A stretch of DNA of 64,000 nucleotides from Mangifera indica (taxonomy: Eukaryota; Streptophyta; Magnoliopsida; Sapindales; Anacardiaceae): NCBI RefSeq assembly GCF_011075055.1, contig NC_058152.1:1860001-1924000 (forward strand), given 5' to 3'. This document shows positions 12,137-23,728 of this stretch, piece after piece. Under the pieces are notes generated by a model, which saw nothing but the letters and a program-made list of their open reading frames with translations, was not told the origin of the DNA and searched no databases. Every line of letters begins with the position of its first letter. Position 1 is the stretch's first letter. Both the position numbers and the translations under genes were made by a program.

Positions 12137-13975
12137 TAATGGGTTCAGATGCCTTTTTGACCCGCACAACCCGACAAGCTGCATAAAACTTGAATAAATC
12201 TTATTTTACTTTTTTGATAACGGAGATCCCATCCGTATTTGTTAGACAGATAAATTCAAAATACAATGATTGAATCCACAATTACTGTATCAGGTAAATT
12301 AAAGTTTTACAAATATGACATAAGTTCGAATCCAAACCTTTATCTTATAACTTTTAATATTTCTGACTCTAAAACAGGTATATGTTTCTGAACGTGGAAG
12401 CAACATTTGGACTAACATGGATGTGCTTTGGTCTCTCCCACTGCATGTTTGAACTATGGAATCTGATACGTAGGATTCCTGTAGACCTGTGACGGCTCAT
12501 ATAATTTAGACTAACAACTACACACAAAAGGAAAATTCCGGGCATCTTCAAACGCGATAACCAGGTTTCCAGGATTTGCAGAAATCAGAGACCCTTAAGG
12601 GATGCCATACAGAATATACTAGCTGAAGAAACTGAGCACCATTTAGCATGCACAATGAGATCTTCACAAACTCTCTTGATTTACAAACTCCTATGTCAAT
12701 GCAGGCTTTGGTAGGTTCTTTATCAACGCGGCTTGCCACTTCCTAGTGTAAGCTCCAGATCATCCACACCTATATTATGAATTCTCTCACCCTCCCATGA
12801 TTTAACTGAATCACTCTCAAATTCAAACTCTGCAACTCACTCCCTCTCAGCTGTCACCCCCCAGCTTACCCCTCCAAGCCCATCAACTGCATCCTGAACA
12901 GAATTTTGTTTCAGCATTGGTTTGACAAGATTAAATGTAGGTGAAGGAGCTGATGTTGCTGAGGATGCTACCGTGTGAAAACTGACCCAACGACTGGAGT
13001 CCACAATAGATGCATCAGATTCATCAGATTCTGGTATTGTGGCAGCTGCAAGATGCTGGCGGCAGGTGGGGCTAGAAGGGGCAGAAGCCGCAAACAGGGT
13101 ATGGCGAAGGATTTTAATGAGCCATTTGAAATGGATTCCCAATCAGCTTTTGGTTTTGATCCTCTAGAAGTTGGAGATGATAAAGGTGGGGTTACAGGAG
13201 CACTATTTGACATTCTAAGAGGGGGTAAATTAGAGGGGATGGAAGCAATGTTGTGAAAATGGAAGAAAGTACGTTGAGGGGTTTGCATCAAAACGAGTCG
13301 GGCTGGGAAAAGATGATGATGTTGGACTGGCATGGTAGGAGACCACGGGACTTGGCAAACATGAAGATTGAGGGCTTGGCTGAATAGAAGAACATGCACT
13401 GATGTTTGTACAAGCTCCCGTTCTTTCAGTTGGGGTTAGAATTGGCTTGTATCCCTGCTAAACATTACTTTACAGAGTCATTCATCAAATTCATATATAG
13501 ATCAGCCTATGTTATACAGCTCACAAATCAAATCCTATCATTTTCCCTTGTTAATTTACTTTGATTAAGAATACAGTAGATTAATTAGACCTTGTAATGT
13601 AAAGAATTTGAGGGAAAACACATTATTTGGAGAGATCTGAGGAATCAAAGGATTTGGCTGAACTATATGAACCAATAGAGGCACTGAAAGAGAATAGCTA
13701 AGAGAGCTCAACTTCTTCATTGTTATTAGTTCAAGAATAAATTTGATCAAGAACCAAGCAAAGGAACCAAACTCAGAACCCAAAGAGGGAAAAATAAGCA
13801 AAAATGTCCTCAAGAATCATACCCAACGACACATATATGGAAGCAAGTATCCCATACAAATCAGAGCTCCCAAGTTACCTTTTCCTCTACAGTGATTTCC
13901 AGAAAACACCCACAGAAAATTTTAATCAACATAGATATGAGAAAAGAATACACTAAAATTACAAGAAAACATTAT
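12137..13975 (-). repeat. Tandem segmental duplication, distal (decayed) unit
   Basis: This unit matches 14005-15710 along nearly its full length: downstream sequence, BES1 exon 2 and the start of the intron. Both begin 'gggttcagatgcctttttga' (about 12139 and 14007). Both run out near 'atgagaaaagaata' and 'actaaaattacaag' (about 13940-13970 and 15670-15700). The distal unit carries about 150 extra bases near 12200-12366. Exon 1 was not copied. Confidence 0.85.
12723..13454 (-). pseudogene. BES1/BZR1 exon-2 pseudogene copy
   Basis: A decayed copy of exon 2 of the neighbouring BES1-type gene. It starts after a conserved acceptor (GCAG then GGATACAAGCC at 13454) and keeps recognisable protein: the GYKP start, SNSAPVTPP, the PEST-like stretch 'PESDESDASIVDSSRW' and the C-terminal '[13 protein letters not shown]' before TGA at 12723. 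It has three lesions. A 2-base deletion near 13255 and a 1-base deletion near 13105 shift the frame, and an in-frame TGA at 12837-12839 interrupts the C-terminus. There is no exon 1. It could only be expressed as an untranslated part of the neighbour's transcript or as an alternative last exon. Confidence 0.85.
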
Positions 13976-14004
13976 GAACCTTAAGATCAATTAACTATCT
14001 TAGA

Positions 14005-15710
14005 ATGGGTTCAGATGCCTTTTTGACCCACACAACCCAACAAACTGCAGAAGACTTGAATGAATTTTAATTCATTTCTGCTGCTAAAACAGGTAAATGT
14101 TTCTCATAACATTTGGACTGACATGGATCTGCTTTTGTCTTTCCCACTGCATGTTTGCACTATGGAATCTGATATGTAGGATTACTTCAGACCTGTAATG
14201 GCTCATATAATTTAGACTAACAACTATACACAAAAGGAAAATTCCAGGCATCTGCGAATGTGATATCCAGGTTTCCAGGAATTGCAGAAATTTGAGACCT
14301 TTAAGGGATGCCATACAGACTAGCCTAGCTGAAGAAACTGAGCACCATTTAGCATGCACAATGAAATCTTCACAAACTCTCTTGATTCACATACTCCTAT
14401 GTCAATGCAGGTTTTGGTAGATGCTTTATCATCGCGTCTTGCCACTTCCCAGTGTAAGCTCCAGATCATCCACACCTATTTCATGAATTCTCTCACCCTC
14501 CCATGGCTTAACTGCATCACTCCCAAATTCAAACTCTGAATCTCGCTCCCTCTCAGTTGTCAGCTCCCAGCTTACCCCTCTGTGCCCATTAACTGCATCC
14601 TGAACAGAATTTTGTTTCAGCATTGGTTTGACAAGATTAAATGTAGGTGAAGGAGGGGCTGCTGCTGCAGTTGCTGAGGGTGCTACTGTCTGGAAACTGA
14701 CCCAACGACCGGAGTCCACAGTAGATGCATCAGATTCATCACATTCTGGTATTGTGACAGGTGCAAGATGCTGGCGGCGGGTGGGGCTTGAAGGGGCAGA
14801 AACCGCAAACAGGGTATGGCGGAAGGAGTTTAATGAGCCATTTGAAATGGATTCCCAATCAGCTTTTGGTTTTGAACCTCTAGAAGTTGGAGATGATAGA
14901 GGTGGGGTTACGGGAGCACTATTTGATATTCTCAGAGGAGGTAAATTAGAGGGGATGGAAGCGATGTTGTGAAGGAATGGAAGAAGGTACGTTGAGGGGT
15001 TTGCATCAAAACGGGTCGGGCTGGGAAAAGACGAAGATGTTGGACTGGCATGGTAAGAGGCCACAGGACTAGGGAAATATGAAGATTGAGGGCTTGGCTG
15101 AATAGAGGAACATGCACTGATGTTTGCAGAAGCCCCTGCTATTTCAGTTGGGGTTGGAATTGGCTTGTATCCCTGCTAAACATTACATTACAGAGTCATC
15201 CATAAAATACATATATAGAACAGCCTATATTGCATAGCTTATAAATCAATTTCTACCATATTTCCCTTCTTAATTTAGTTTGATTAAAAATACAGTAGAT
15301 CAATTAGGCCTTGCAATGTACAAGAAACTGAGGGAAATGGATAATAGCACATTATTTGGAAAGAACTGAGAATCAAAGGATTTGGCTGAACTATATGAAC
15401 CAACGGAAGCACTGAAAGAGAATAGCTTGAAGAGCTCAACTTCTTCATTGTTATTAGTTCAAGAATAAATTTAATCAAGAACCAGACAGAGGAAGCAAAC
15501 TCAGAAGCTAAAGAGGAAGAAATATGCAAAAATTTCCACAAGAATCAAACCTAAAGACACATATATGGAAGCAAGTATCCCATACAAATCAGAGCTCCGA
15601 AGTTACTTTTCCACTCCAGTGATTTCCCAGATAGAAAACACCCACAGAAATTTTGAATCAACATAAATATGAGAAAAGAATATACTAAAATTACAAGGAA
15701 ATTACATCAT
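14005..15710 (-). repeat. Tandem segmental duplication, proximal (functional) unit
   Basis: The partner of 12137-13975. It holds the intact exon 2 of the BES1-type gene, about 420 bases of sequence downstream of its stop and the 3' part of its intron. Units are separated by only about 30 bases, as expected from unequal crossing-over or a local duplication. Confidence 0.85.
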
Positions 15711-16112
15711 TTTCAGACGAAAACAAAGTAGATCTATCAAACCAAATAGCCTAAACCCAGATAAAGAACCTTGTTTTCAGAAGCTTGAAGGTCAAAAAAC
15801 TTGAACAAAAAACGGAGAATAACAATCTTGAAACGTTATAAGACTTTAGATCAATTAATTAACGATGCTGAATGAAAAGAGTCTAACCTTGCGATAAGTA
15901 GTGCCATCTTCTTCAACGACCCAGCCAGCCTCAGAACAAAGAGCTTTCAAGACCTCATTGTTGTCACAATGTTTTGGTAGCTTATAGTTACCCTGGGCTC
16001 TTAGCCCTGAAAATATCTTCGCAGCTATGGCTCTCCTCCTTCTTTCCCTTCTCTTATTATTCTCTCTTTCCTTGAACGTTGGCAACCTTCCTGATGCTCC
16101 TCCGGCAGTCAT
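14429..16112 (-). CDS. BES1/BZR1-family brassinosteroid transcription factor
   Basis: Two exons, 15888-16112 (75 codons, phase 0) and 14429-15172 (247 codons plus stop), give 322 residues, the usual size of BEH/BZR proteins. Exon 1 encodes the basic DNA-binding domain ('[19 protein letters not shown]' then '[11 protein letters not shown]') and ends 'TTYRK'. Exon 2 begins GYKP, the family's fixed junction. Further on are Ser/Pro-rich GSK3/BIN2 target sites, a 14-3-3-type site '[11 protein letters not shown]' near 156-166, a PEST-like '[16 protein letters not shown]' near 217-232 and an EAR-type repressor motif 'LELTL' near 312-316. The start is the Met of '[11 protein letters not shown]'; an upstream in-frame Met lacks family similarity. 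In known members, brassinosteroid signalling removes BIN2 phosphorylation and lets the protein bind target promoters in the nucleus. Confidence 0.93.
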
Positions 16113-16199
16113 TTTTTCTACCAGCACAACACACCTCTCAATCTCTCTCAGTTCCAAAGGCCTTTTCAGAGAAAGAAAGGGTCTTGTGAATTAGGAGAC

Positions 16200-17084
16200 A
16201 GAAGAGAAGACCGAATCTCTCTCACGCGGGCCAAAAAGCTTTCTTTATTAACTTTTACAAGGGAATGCAGCTGCTGGGATGTTGCTTACTTAGACGACTC
16301 CTTTTATTTTACCCCATTTCCCTCTTTCCTTTTCACACTCGATGATTTTAGGAGTTGAAAAAAGTAAAAAAAAAAAAGTGTAATTTAGAATAATCCAAGT
16401 GTTCCAGGGCTTACTATTTTTGAGCTTATCCTATCCATTTCTGTGATAATCATAACCCCCATAATTTTGATTAGAAAGTTCACTGAATTTTTGCACCCTG
16501 TTCTTGTTTTGTTTTCTAAAATAAATTATATAAAATATTAAATTAAGGGAAATTCTGCTATTCTATTCTATTAAATTATTAAATTAAAAAAATAATTTTG
16601 AAAATGTATTAGACAGAGAATCTATGACCTCACTTACACCTAGATATGTTCGTGAAAATTGAGAAAAGTCTCTGCCTCTGTCATCACAATCCTCTCTGTA
16701 TAATATTAATGAATTTTTTTTTTTAATAATTATATATCAAATTACTTATCTTAGTAATAAGAAAAATTTGTAATAGAAGAGAAAAAGGAGGAAAGTAGAG
16801 AATATGAATTTAATAATTAAAAAAAGATAAAATATTAAAATTTTTAAAAAATTAAATTTAAATATTTATAATACATATAAAACTCTAATTAATTTGATAT
16901 AATAAATATGAGTTTGATTATTGTATTTTAAAATTTACCATCTCAATTATTTTAGATGGGATCCTCAATTTAAAATAAAAAATAAAGAACATGGGTTTTA
17001 GTGTCATGGGTGGTTACATTATTGATAATTAACAAATTATTTTTTAATCAAAATGATAAATTCTTATATTTTAAATTTTAAAAA
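16200..17084. other. Upstream region of the BES1-type gene, AT-rich
   Basis: The 5' leader of the BES1-type gene probably lies at about 16113-16230, which is rich in CT repeats. Beyond it the sequence is AT-rich, and I see no exon or clear TATA box. Confidence 0.45.
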
Positions 17085-17200
17085 TTTATATTATGTTTAT
17101 AAATAACATATATAAATAATAATATATTATTATATAATTAAATAATTTTAAATTAAAAATAAAATAATTATTAAATTATTAAATAATTCATTATTAGGCA
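17085..17200. repeat. Dispersed palindromic repeat family X, copy
   Basis: AT-rich arms such as 'aataataatatattattata' flank a core 'ttttaaattaaaaataaaat'. The same core with similar arms recurs at 19.2, 36.7, 40.8, 45.1, 51.7 and 63.0 kb. It looks like a small foldback MITE. Boundaries are approximate. Confidence 0.45.
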
Positions 17201-17609
17201 ATACAATTTTTATTGTTGTTGTCAACCGGAAAATAATGAATTTTAAATTAATAAATTCTTAATGAATATTTTATTTACATATAAAAGTAAGAATACTCGT
17301 GGCCTCAGAGGATGCTCTCACCAAGACGTTAAGATTCATATGCTCTCCATATTTCCAACCGCTAGATTAAATCGTGCCATAATCAAACGCTATAAAGGTT
17401 GGGACACACATTTCTTAAAATGTAGCCACTCACAGAGATTAATCGTGATGTCGATGATGACAAGGAGATGCCGCCTCTCCTCTCCGGCATTTGAGGTAAT
17501 CTGTGACGTGATGTTCAGTTTGAACGGTGCAGATACGGACGGAGAAATGACAGTCTCTGAATTGTGGGGCCAACCACTCAAATCATGCAACTCTCCGCGG
17601 TGCTTTTGC

Positions 17610-17727
17610 TACGTCAGTCGCCTTCACACGTGCGCCATTGAATTTTTATACTAATAAAGTAACGTAACGCCACCGGCTAATTGGGACCACAGTACTTTGA
17701 CGTGTCAATCCAACTAACCAACACGTG
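17610..17727. promoter_or_regulatory. G-box / BZR1-site cluster 1
   Basis: A palindromic G-box CACGTG at 17627-17632 overlaps CGTGCG at 17629-17634, the brassinosteroid-response element bound by BZR1-family proteins. A second G-box lies at 17722-17727. TACGTCA-type and GACGTGTC-type bZIP sites lie near 17610 and 17700. The cluster is about 1.5 kb upstream of the BES1-type start codon, in a GC-richer island (17262-17760) set in AT-rich DNA. Function is inferred only. Confidence 0.45.
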
Positions 17728-17799
17728 AACGTGGTCCCTGTCATTATTTTATGCAGAGCAGAGGAGGGGAGACTCACCTATTTTTCTTTCTCCAATTTT

Positions 17800-18470
17800 T
17801 TTTTTTTTTTTTCCGTTTAACCTAGAGTCTTCCGTCTTATTTATAGGGTAAATATTTGATAATAACATCTCAATCTATAATTATTATATTAAATAAATTA
17901 AAATTTTATAAATATAATAAAATTTTAAATTTAAATTTATTTTAAAAAATAAAATATTATAAAATTAAATTTTTTATGAAAATATTTAAATATAAATATA
18001 TAAAATATTCAAACATGAATAATATTATATATATTACATAATTATATCTATAAATTATATATTATCATAAAATAATATATTATCTATATAATTATTGAAA
18101 AATCTAAAAATACATTATAGATAAATTAAAATTAAATAAAAGCAAAATTATACTATATCAATTAGAAATAATGAAGTTTAAATATATTCAATATGAAATT
18201 TTAGAAAGTATTTTGATATTTTTGGTACATTAAACTATAAACTTTTTAAATTTAAAGAAATATTTAACTATTAATTTTTTTTAAAATAAGGGAATGGAGT
18301 AACTTTTATTGGGTCTTTTTAATATATATTTAATAATATATTAAAAAATAAATATATGTAATTTTTATTGTTTAAATTACAAATATATAATTTTAAAATA
18401 TTTTTATTAATTAAGGAGAAAAGACATGTGTTTTGTGCAATAAATTAAGAAGACGATAAGTGGTCTTGAT
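17800..18470. other. Very AT-rich stretch, no gene
   Basis: It opens with a poly-T run near 17800-17815 and continues as sequence made almost only of A and T. No exon or repeat with clear ends is seen. Confidence 0.5.
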
Positions 18471-18484
18471 TCAATGACCGTGCA

Positions 18485-18641
18485 ACGTGCAGATCCAGCT
18501 AACGTTGAAGGGGACGTGACAGCAAAGCTAGTAAAGTAATGGAGGAGACAAAAGTTGTCACACGTGCGGAGAAAAATAATAATAAAGAAATGAAGAGATA
18601 CGCGTGCTTGACCATGTCTTATTGGTAGAAGAGAGCACGTG
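18485..18641. promoter_or_regulatory. G-box / BZR1-site cluster 2
   Basis: A G-box CACGTG at 18561-18566 overlaps CGTGCG at 18563-18568, and another G-box lies at 18636-18641. ACGT cores also occur near 18485 and 18514. The arrangement TCACACGTGCG closely repeats cluster 1 (TTCACACGTGCG), about 930 bp away. Binding by bHLH, bZIP or BZR1-type factors is inferred from the motifs. Confidence 0.4.
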
Positions 18642-19204
18642 GGGGTTCGTTAATTAAGACTTTAATTAATATTGTTTAATGTTAATTAGTTTAATAATCT
18701 ATAGACATTACAATTGAATAATCAGGCTTGAACCGGAACCTAGAGAAGGTCAACATGTCCAAATGCATCCCTTCTTTATTGTACCCACAGCATTCAGCGC
18801 CACGATCAACTTCTATCTTTGTTGTATTTTCTCTAGTTACATCATTTTGGTTAGGTTAAGATTTTAAATGTAAGATATACGATTTAAATTTTATATTAAA
18901 AAGTATAAATATTTTTAATTTTAATAATTAATTTTTCGGATATAATATTTTTAGGGTTTCGAACAAACAAGTAATTTTGGGTTTTGAAGTTTAATTTGAT
19001 GGATTGGATTTCCGGGTTTTTGTGGTTAAAAGCTGAGTATGTGGTTAGAATTTAAGAACTTAAGTGCTTTTATTGGATTCACGAACCTTTTCGCAAACCC
19101 GGATAGAAAAACTTGACTTGGGGAACACATAGTTGACAAATTACGCCTCAAGTCATGTGAAAAATATTCAAGGAACACTTTGGCAACGTAAAATATCAAT
19201 AAAA

Positions 19205-19318
19205 TTATGTGTATATATTTTTAATATATAATTTAAATATATAAATAATATATTATTATGTTATTAGATTATTTTAAATTAAATATAAAATAATATCTAA
19301 TTATATGATAATATACTT

Positions 19319-19322
<4 letters not shown>
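19205..19322. repeat. Family X repeat, copy next to the TA tract
   Basis: The core 'ttttaaattaaatataaaat' lies between arms with 'gttattagattatttt' and 'atctaattatatgataat', which are roughly complementary. The right end passes into the TA microsatellite. Confidence 0.4.

Positions 19323-19386
<64 letters not shown>
19323..19386. repeat. TA microsatellite, 32 units
   Basis: An uninterrupted TA dinucleotide run of 64 bases. Such tracts are length-variable between individuals and prone to sequencing slippage. Confidence 0.95.
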
Positions 19387-19392
<6 letters not shown>

Positions 19393-20550
19393 CTACTGAA
19401 ATATATAACAAAAACACCTTCAATATGGCATATAAATTTAGGCTATCTGGGAGGTATCATTATTAATATGGGAAACTCTACTCATGAGTCTTTGTTCAAG
19501 GTTAATGGGATAGATACCAAGGTTAAGTGTTAGATAACCTTTAGTTTGAGATTCAATCATTTCACCTACTTCTTTAAATACATCGTTTCATGTGCTTAAC
19601 ATAAAATATGAAGTATAATGTGCATTCTAATAAAAGACTGGTTAGATACGATAATCTCATACTATTTTGAGAAAGTTGTATTAGAGAAAAGAGATGAAAA
19701 CATGGGTATAAGTGTAGAAATATATTAGACCTATAAGTATGAAGATTGAAATGCATATTATACAAAATCAATTAACTTATATTAAAGTATAATTTATCAC
19801 ACTTATATATCACTTTCTAATATTATTTTTATTTGATGTAAAACTCTTTAGTCTTCAATAATAGATAATGTAGCTAGTTGATTAGTTGGCCATGTTTAAT
19901 AAATATCCATCGGTTCAAGGAAATTCAAAAGCCAAATCCTTGAGGATGGCACAAGTAGGGCTGGATTCGATAAACAAAGATAGATTGGCATGTTAGGAGT
20001 TTTTGGAATTCCTAAAGGCCTTTGGATGAACAAATACTAAGACTTATATTATCATTAGGAGTTTTTTTTCAAACTAAAAAATCTTGTTTGAGTAGAATTA
20101 CTAATCCCGTAACCACTTTATCAAATTTGTTAAAGATTTAAATTTGATATGTCATTAATGAATCTTAAATTTAAATTTTTTAACTTAAAAATTTTATATA
20201 TTTTATTATTTAAATTATTTTATATATTTTATTATTTGAATTATCTAATGATAGTATGTTAGGGTGTTAGGTCCTAACCCATGTGCTTGTGCGTGGGGAA
20301 GAGGGAGAGAGAGGATAGAGTCGAATCTAGGCTTGTTAGAAAATGACAATAACAAGTCACATGCCAACAGACAGAATGACATCAACATGGTTTAACAGGT
20401 AACGGTAAGGGGAACTTTCGTTCAGATTACAGGTAGCTGGCCTTTCTTAAGGAATCCAGGTTCTTCCATGAAATAAAGCAAAAGCAAACTATAAAAAAAT
20501 TAAAATTAGCAGATAAATTATACAACCCACCATTCGTAACTTGGTGGAAT

Positions 20551-22154
20551 CTACGTACAGGCTTCAAAATATTCATCCCCAATATACCCACCTTCCAAAG
20601 CCCTTCTTACATTTGCCTCAAACACATTTGGCTGGTCCCTCAACATATCAGCGGCTTCATGATTAAGGGGATCCTCACAATTTGGTTCCTTCATACATAA
20701 TCAATGAAACCGGAAAAGTTAAAACAATAAAACCCACCCATGTCTTCTCAACTTAAGACAGACAGAAAGAACAATGGCTGTTACCGTAAAGAGATGATAC
20801 AATCCATAAATTATAGTGTTGATATTCAGAACAGGTTTCCAATCTTCTCGCAAGACATTGAGGCAAACGTTGCCTTCCAAGTCTATATTTGGATGGAAGA
20901 TCTGAAGGAAAGATGCAAATTTGTAAAAAGCCAAACCAACCACAGTTGTCAAAGGCAAAAAGGCAAATGCTTGTAGAAGTCCTGTTGCCCAGGTGAACAC
21001 GGCGAGACGAATGCATTGCTTTTTAAAAAAGGTGAGGCAAATGCTCCGGTTTTTTACCTAATGCTATTAAAAATGTTCATAAAATTTTCTTCACATTTCC
21101 ATAATATTTAAAATATTTTCTTACTATACCCATAATAAAATCTCATCCAACGATCTTTTAAGGTATTAATAACAAACAACTCATTTAATAATCTTAAAAC
21201 TTAAAATTTGTTAGACAATCTTTTCAACAACCTTATAAGTCATCGTCAATCCTTCAATGATTTTAGAACTTGTTAGCATTCTCTTTAACAATATCAAACC
21301 TAACCAGAGAGACTTGAATATTGTCCAAAACTCGTCAAAAAGCTTAAGCCTACACCTAAATTGTCCATAAATTGTCGGCGGCCCACAGTTCTAATCAAAG
21401 AGGGCCTAGAGGTTACAATAAAACGTGCATTTTCAATGAATAAAGCTTTTTCAAAAGTATAGAAAAAGGCTAAGGGCAATCGGTTCTCAACCATTAATCA
21501 TCTTAACCTTACTCAAGGCTCAAGGCAATGGCCACACTGCCTTGAGTAGAACGTCGCCTAGGAAGCCGACAAATAACACCATATGAATGTTAAGTGAAGT
21601 GAAAAATAAACAGGATGGAAGGCTCTACCTTGGTCTTGCACTTAACCCTTGGCGCATCATGTGGGTAGATAGAGGGAACTTGGAAAGAGAACAAAAACTT
21701 CCCATCTCTAAAACAGCAAATTGGAAAGAGTTAAGCAAATTACTACTGCAAATGAAATAAATAATTACACTGACTAATGTGACATAGAACAAAGGAACTT
21801 CCTACTTGTAATACCCTTCATCAGGCTTAATTGAGATCTCAAAATTCATTAAGTCATCCTTGCCATTGGGGAATGTTATGTTGCAGGAATTAGGCAGGTT
21901 CAGCTCAGTGATATCTATGACAAGTTAAATGCCAAGATTTATGTTAGGAATGCAGGCTTTAAGTAGTGAATGGTGATGAACTAAGAAAACAAAGTTAAAA
22001 CCAACATAAATGAAAAGATGAAACCATTCAACGCAGAAGAAAGACCTTTTTGAAGACGCAGCTCCCCAGCTGACTGCTTCTTAACAGGCACACCTCCAAT
22101 GGAGTTTTCAGCATCTTCTTTCTGCTTCTCCTTTACTTTAAATATTCGAATCAT
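20551..22154 (-). CDS. RCE1: NEDD8/RUB-conjugating enzyme E2 (UBC12/RCE1 type)
   Basis: Five exons (22046-22154, 21806-21914, 21629-21707, 20785-20901, 20551-20688) join in phase to 183 residues, the usual length. The enzyme takes RUB/NEDD8 from the AXR1-ECR1 E1 and passes it to cullins, which activates CRL ubiquitin ligases. The N-terminal '[11 protein letters not shown]' is the UBC12-specific E1-docking peptide. The UBC fold shows '[20 protein letters not shown]', and the active-site Cys is residue 112 in '[12 protein letters not shown]'. '[17 protein letters not shown]' is also typical. The C-terminus ([14 protein letters not shown]) departs from the GQTSFPRC-type ending I know from Arabidopsis. 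A 5'-leader intron is likely, with its acceptor at about 22160-22163 and a leader exon from 22403. All splice sites are GT-AG. The symbol follows family resemblance; RCE2 is equally possible. Confidence 0.93.
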
Positions 22155-22402
22155 AGCTCCTGTAACCAAGGAAAAAAATTTTCCTTTTTCAACAACAATT
22201 CTAATGTTAAAGAAGACTGAAAAGTTCACAAATACCAAAACTTTCATCAAAATAAAGCACGAAATGACCCAAAATAAATAAAAATAAACCTACTATCAGA
22301 ATAGAGACCCTGAAAGAAATGAAAACAAAACTAAGTAAGAAACTGAAATTACTTTGATCAAGCAAATAAATATCAAAAAATACAAAAAAGAAAGAAAGAA
22401 AC

Positions 22403-22530
22403 CTGTTTGAGAAAAATTCGGTAGGGGAGAAGAAATTCGAAAGTTGCTGAGTTGAATGATTTGATTTAACCAGGAGAGAGTGTCGGGCGGTTTTTGTAGA
22501 GAGAAAAAGGAGAAATTACACAACGTGGAC
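22403..22530 (-). other. RCE1: Probable 5' untranslated exon of the E2 gene
   Basis: A minus-strand donor (CAAACAG then GTTTC) at 22401-22403 pairs with an acceptor (TTACAG then GAGCTATG) just before the start codon at 22154. An intron in the leader would fit this gene family. The far end of the exon is an estimate. Confidence 0.5.
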
Positions 22531-22739
22531 CCTTTGTTTTTCATTAAGCTGTCTTTCAAATTTCCTTCATGTGTTAAGATTAAAAATGTTTTCAGATTGA
22601 AATTGTTTCTACTAATGGTTACATAATGGCTGTATTTGATTAACCAGGCTTCACTGTAACAGAGAGAATCACTTGTTAAGATTTGATAACTGAGAAAAAA
22701 ACGATAAGACATAGACGGGTAGAATATCTTTTTCCCATC

Positions 22740-23728
22740 CCAGTCTTATCTCTCATTTTATCATTTACTGATTCCTTTATATTCTCGTTTTAAAAGATGA
22801 AGAATCTCCTTCAACCCAAAAGTAGTTCTTCATCAATAATTCAAAACCATCTCATTACTATATAACCACAAATTACTCACTAATCATTCAACTAATGTAG
22901 ATATTGTAGGGTTTTTCATGCAATCTAAATCTTAATATTTCATAACATGCTGCGGAATAAATATGAAAGTTTGCTCAAAAACCCTTCTCTAGATCAAATT
23001 ACGGTTATACATGGAAAATAGATGGGTAGAAAATTCAGTACTTGCTTATTTTCTTCGAATTTGTCTCAGATGAAAAAATTGTTGGGTTTTCATGATTCAA
23101 ATTATAATCAATATTGGCAACGGTATAAGATGAAAAATAAAATTTTTGGATTACTAAACTTTATTCTTAAGATCTAGAGCTATTATTAGCATAGAAGGAG
23201 AGTTAATTTCGGATTGCAAACCTAGGTTTGATGACTCCGTCAAACCACGATCCACCCCGAATTCATCCAGAACACTTTCACTAATCCATATAACGTAGTA
23301 AGACCTCTACTCGTTCACACAAAGGTAGCCATGGATATACAACAATATTAATGCTTGTTCGAGGCACGGGTGAATCCCTGAAAGTTTTGAGAGAGCTCCT
23401 CTCTTGGGTTGGGCTGCTAGAAGTTCATAGATGTGGATTATGATAAATGGCTGTATCAATATAATATAAATCATAACTCTAATCTAACTCTTTATATGGC
23501 TGAATTCATAGGGTAACTTAATTGTACATTTAGCCCAATTCTTTAAAAAATATTAATTAGGTTTTAAATATTTTCAATATTTATTTCTAAATATTATGGA
23601 AATTTTTCGAAGATACCCAATTGGATATTGAAAATTGAGTGCAAGTAGACTTAGTTTTGAAACTTCCAGTAGTGTTTTAACAAATAAGAATTCTTTAATC
23701 ATTTCCCGGAGCTGTTAATAGCTCAATT
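22740..23728. other. Gene-free region, probable old interspersed repeat
   Basis: No exon is seen. Bases 22900-23480 contain phrases such as 'cataacatgctgcggaataa' that I associate with common plant interspersed repeats, but no LTR pair, terminal repeat or target duplication can be pointed to. Confidence 0.35.

Larger units (their letters stand above)
18700..20550. other. Gene-free region with family-X repeat and microsatellite
   Basis: No exon is recognised. A family-X repeat (about 19205-19322) runs straight into a pure TA microsatellite. Bases 20270-20550 probably include the 3' untranslated part of the E2 gene that ends at 20551. Confidence 0.5.

Noticed and set aside
12975..13256. Plus-strand frames opposite the BES1 exon copies (also 14628-14972)
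   Set aside because: They are antisense shadows of conserved coding sequence and appear in both copies only because of the duplication.
17262..17654. 130-codon frame as a gene
   Set aside because: No family resemblance, and the frame overlaps a cluster of G-box sites. More likely regulatory or chance.
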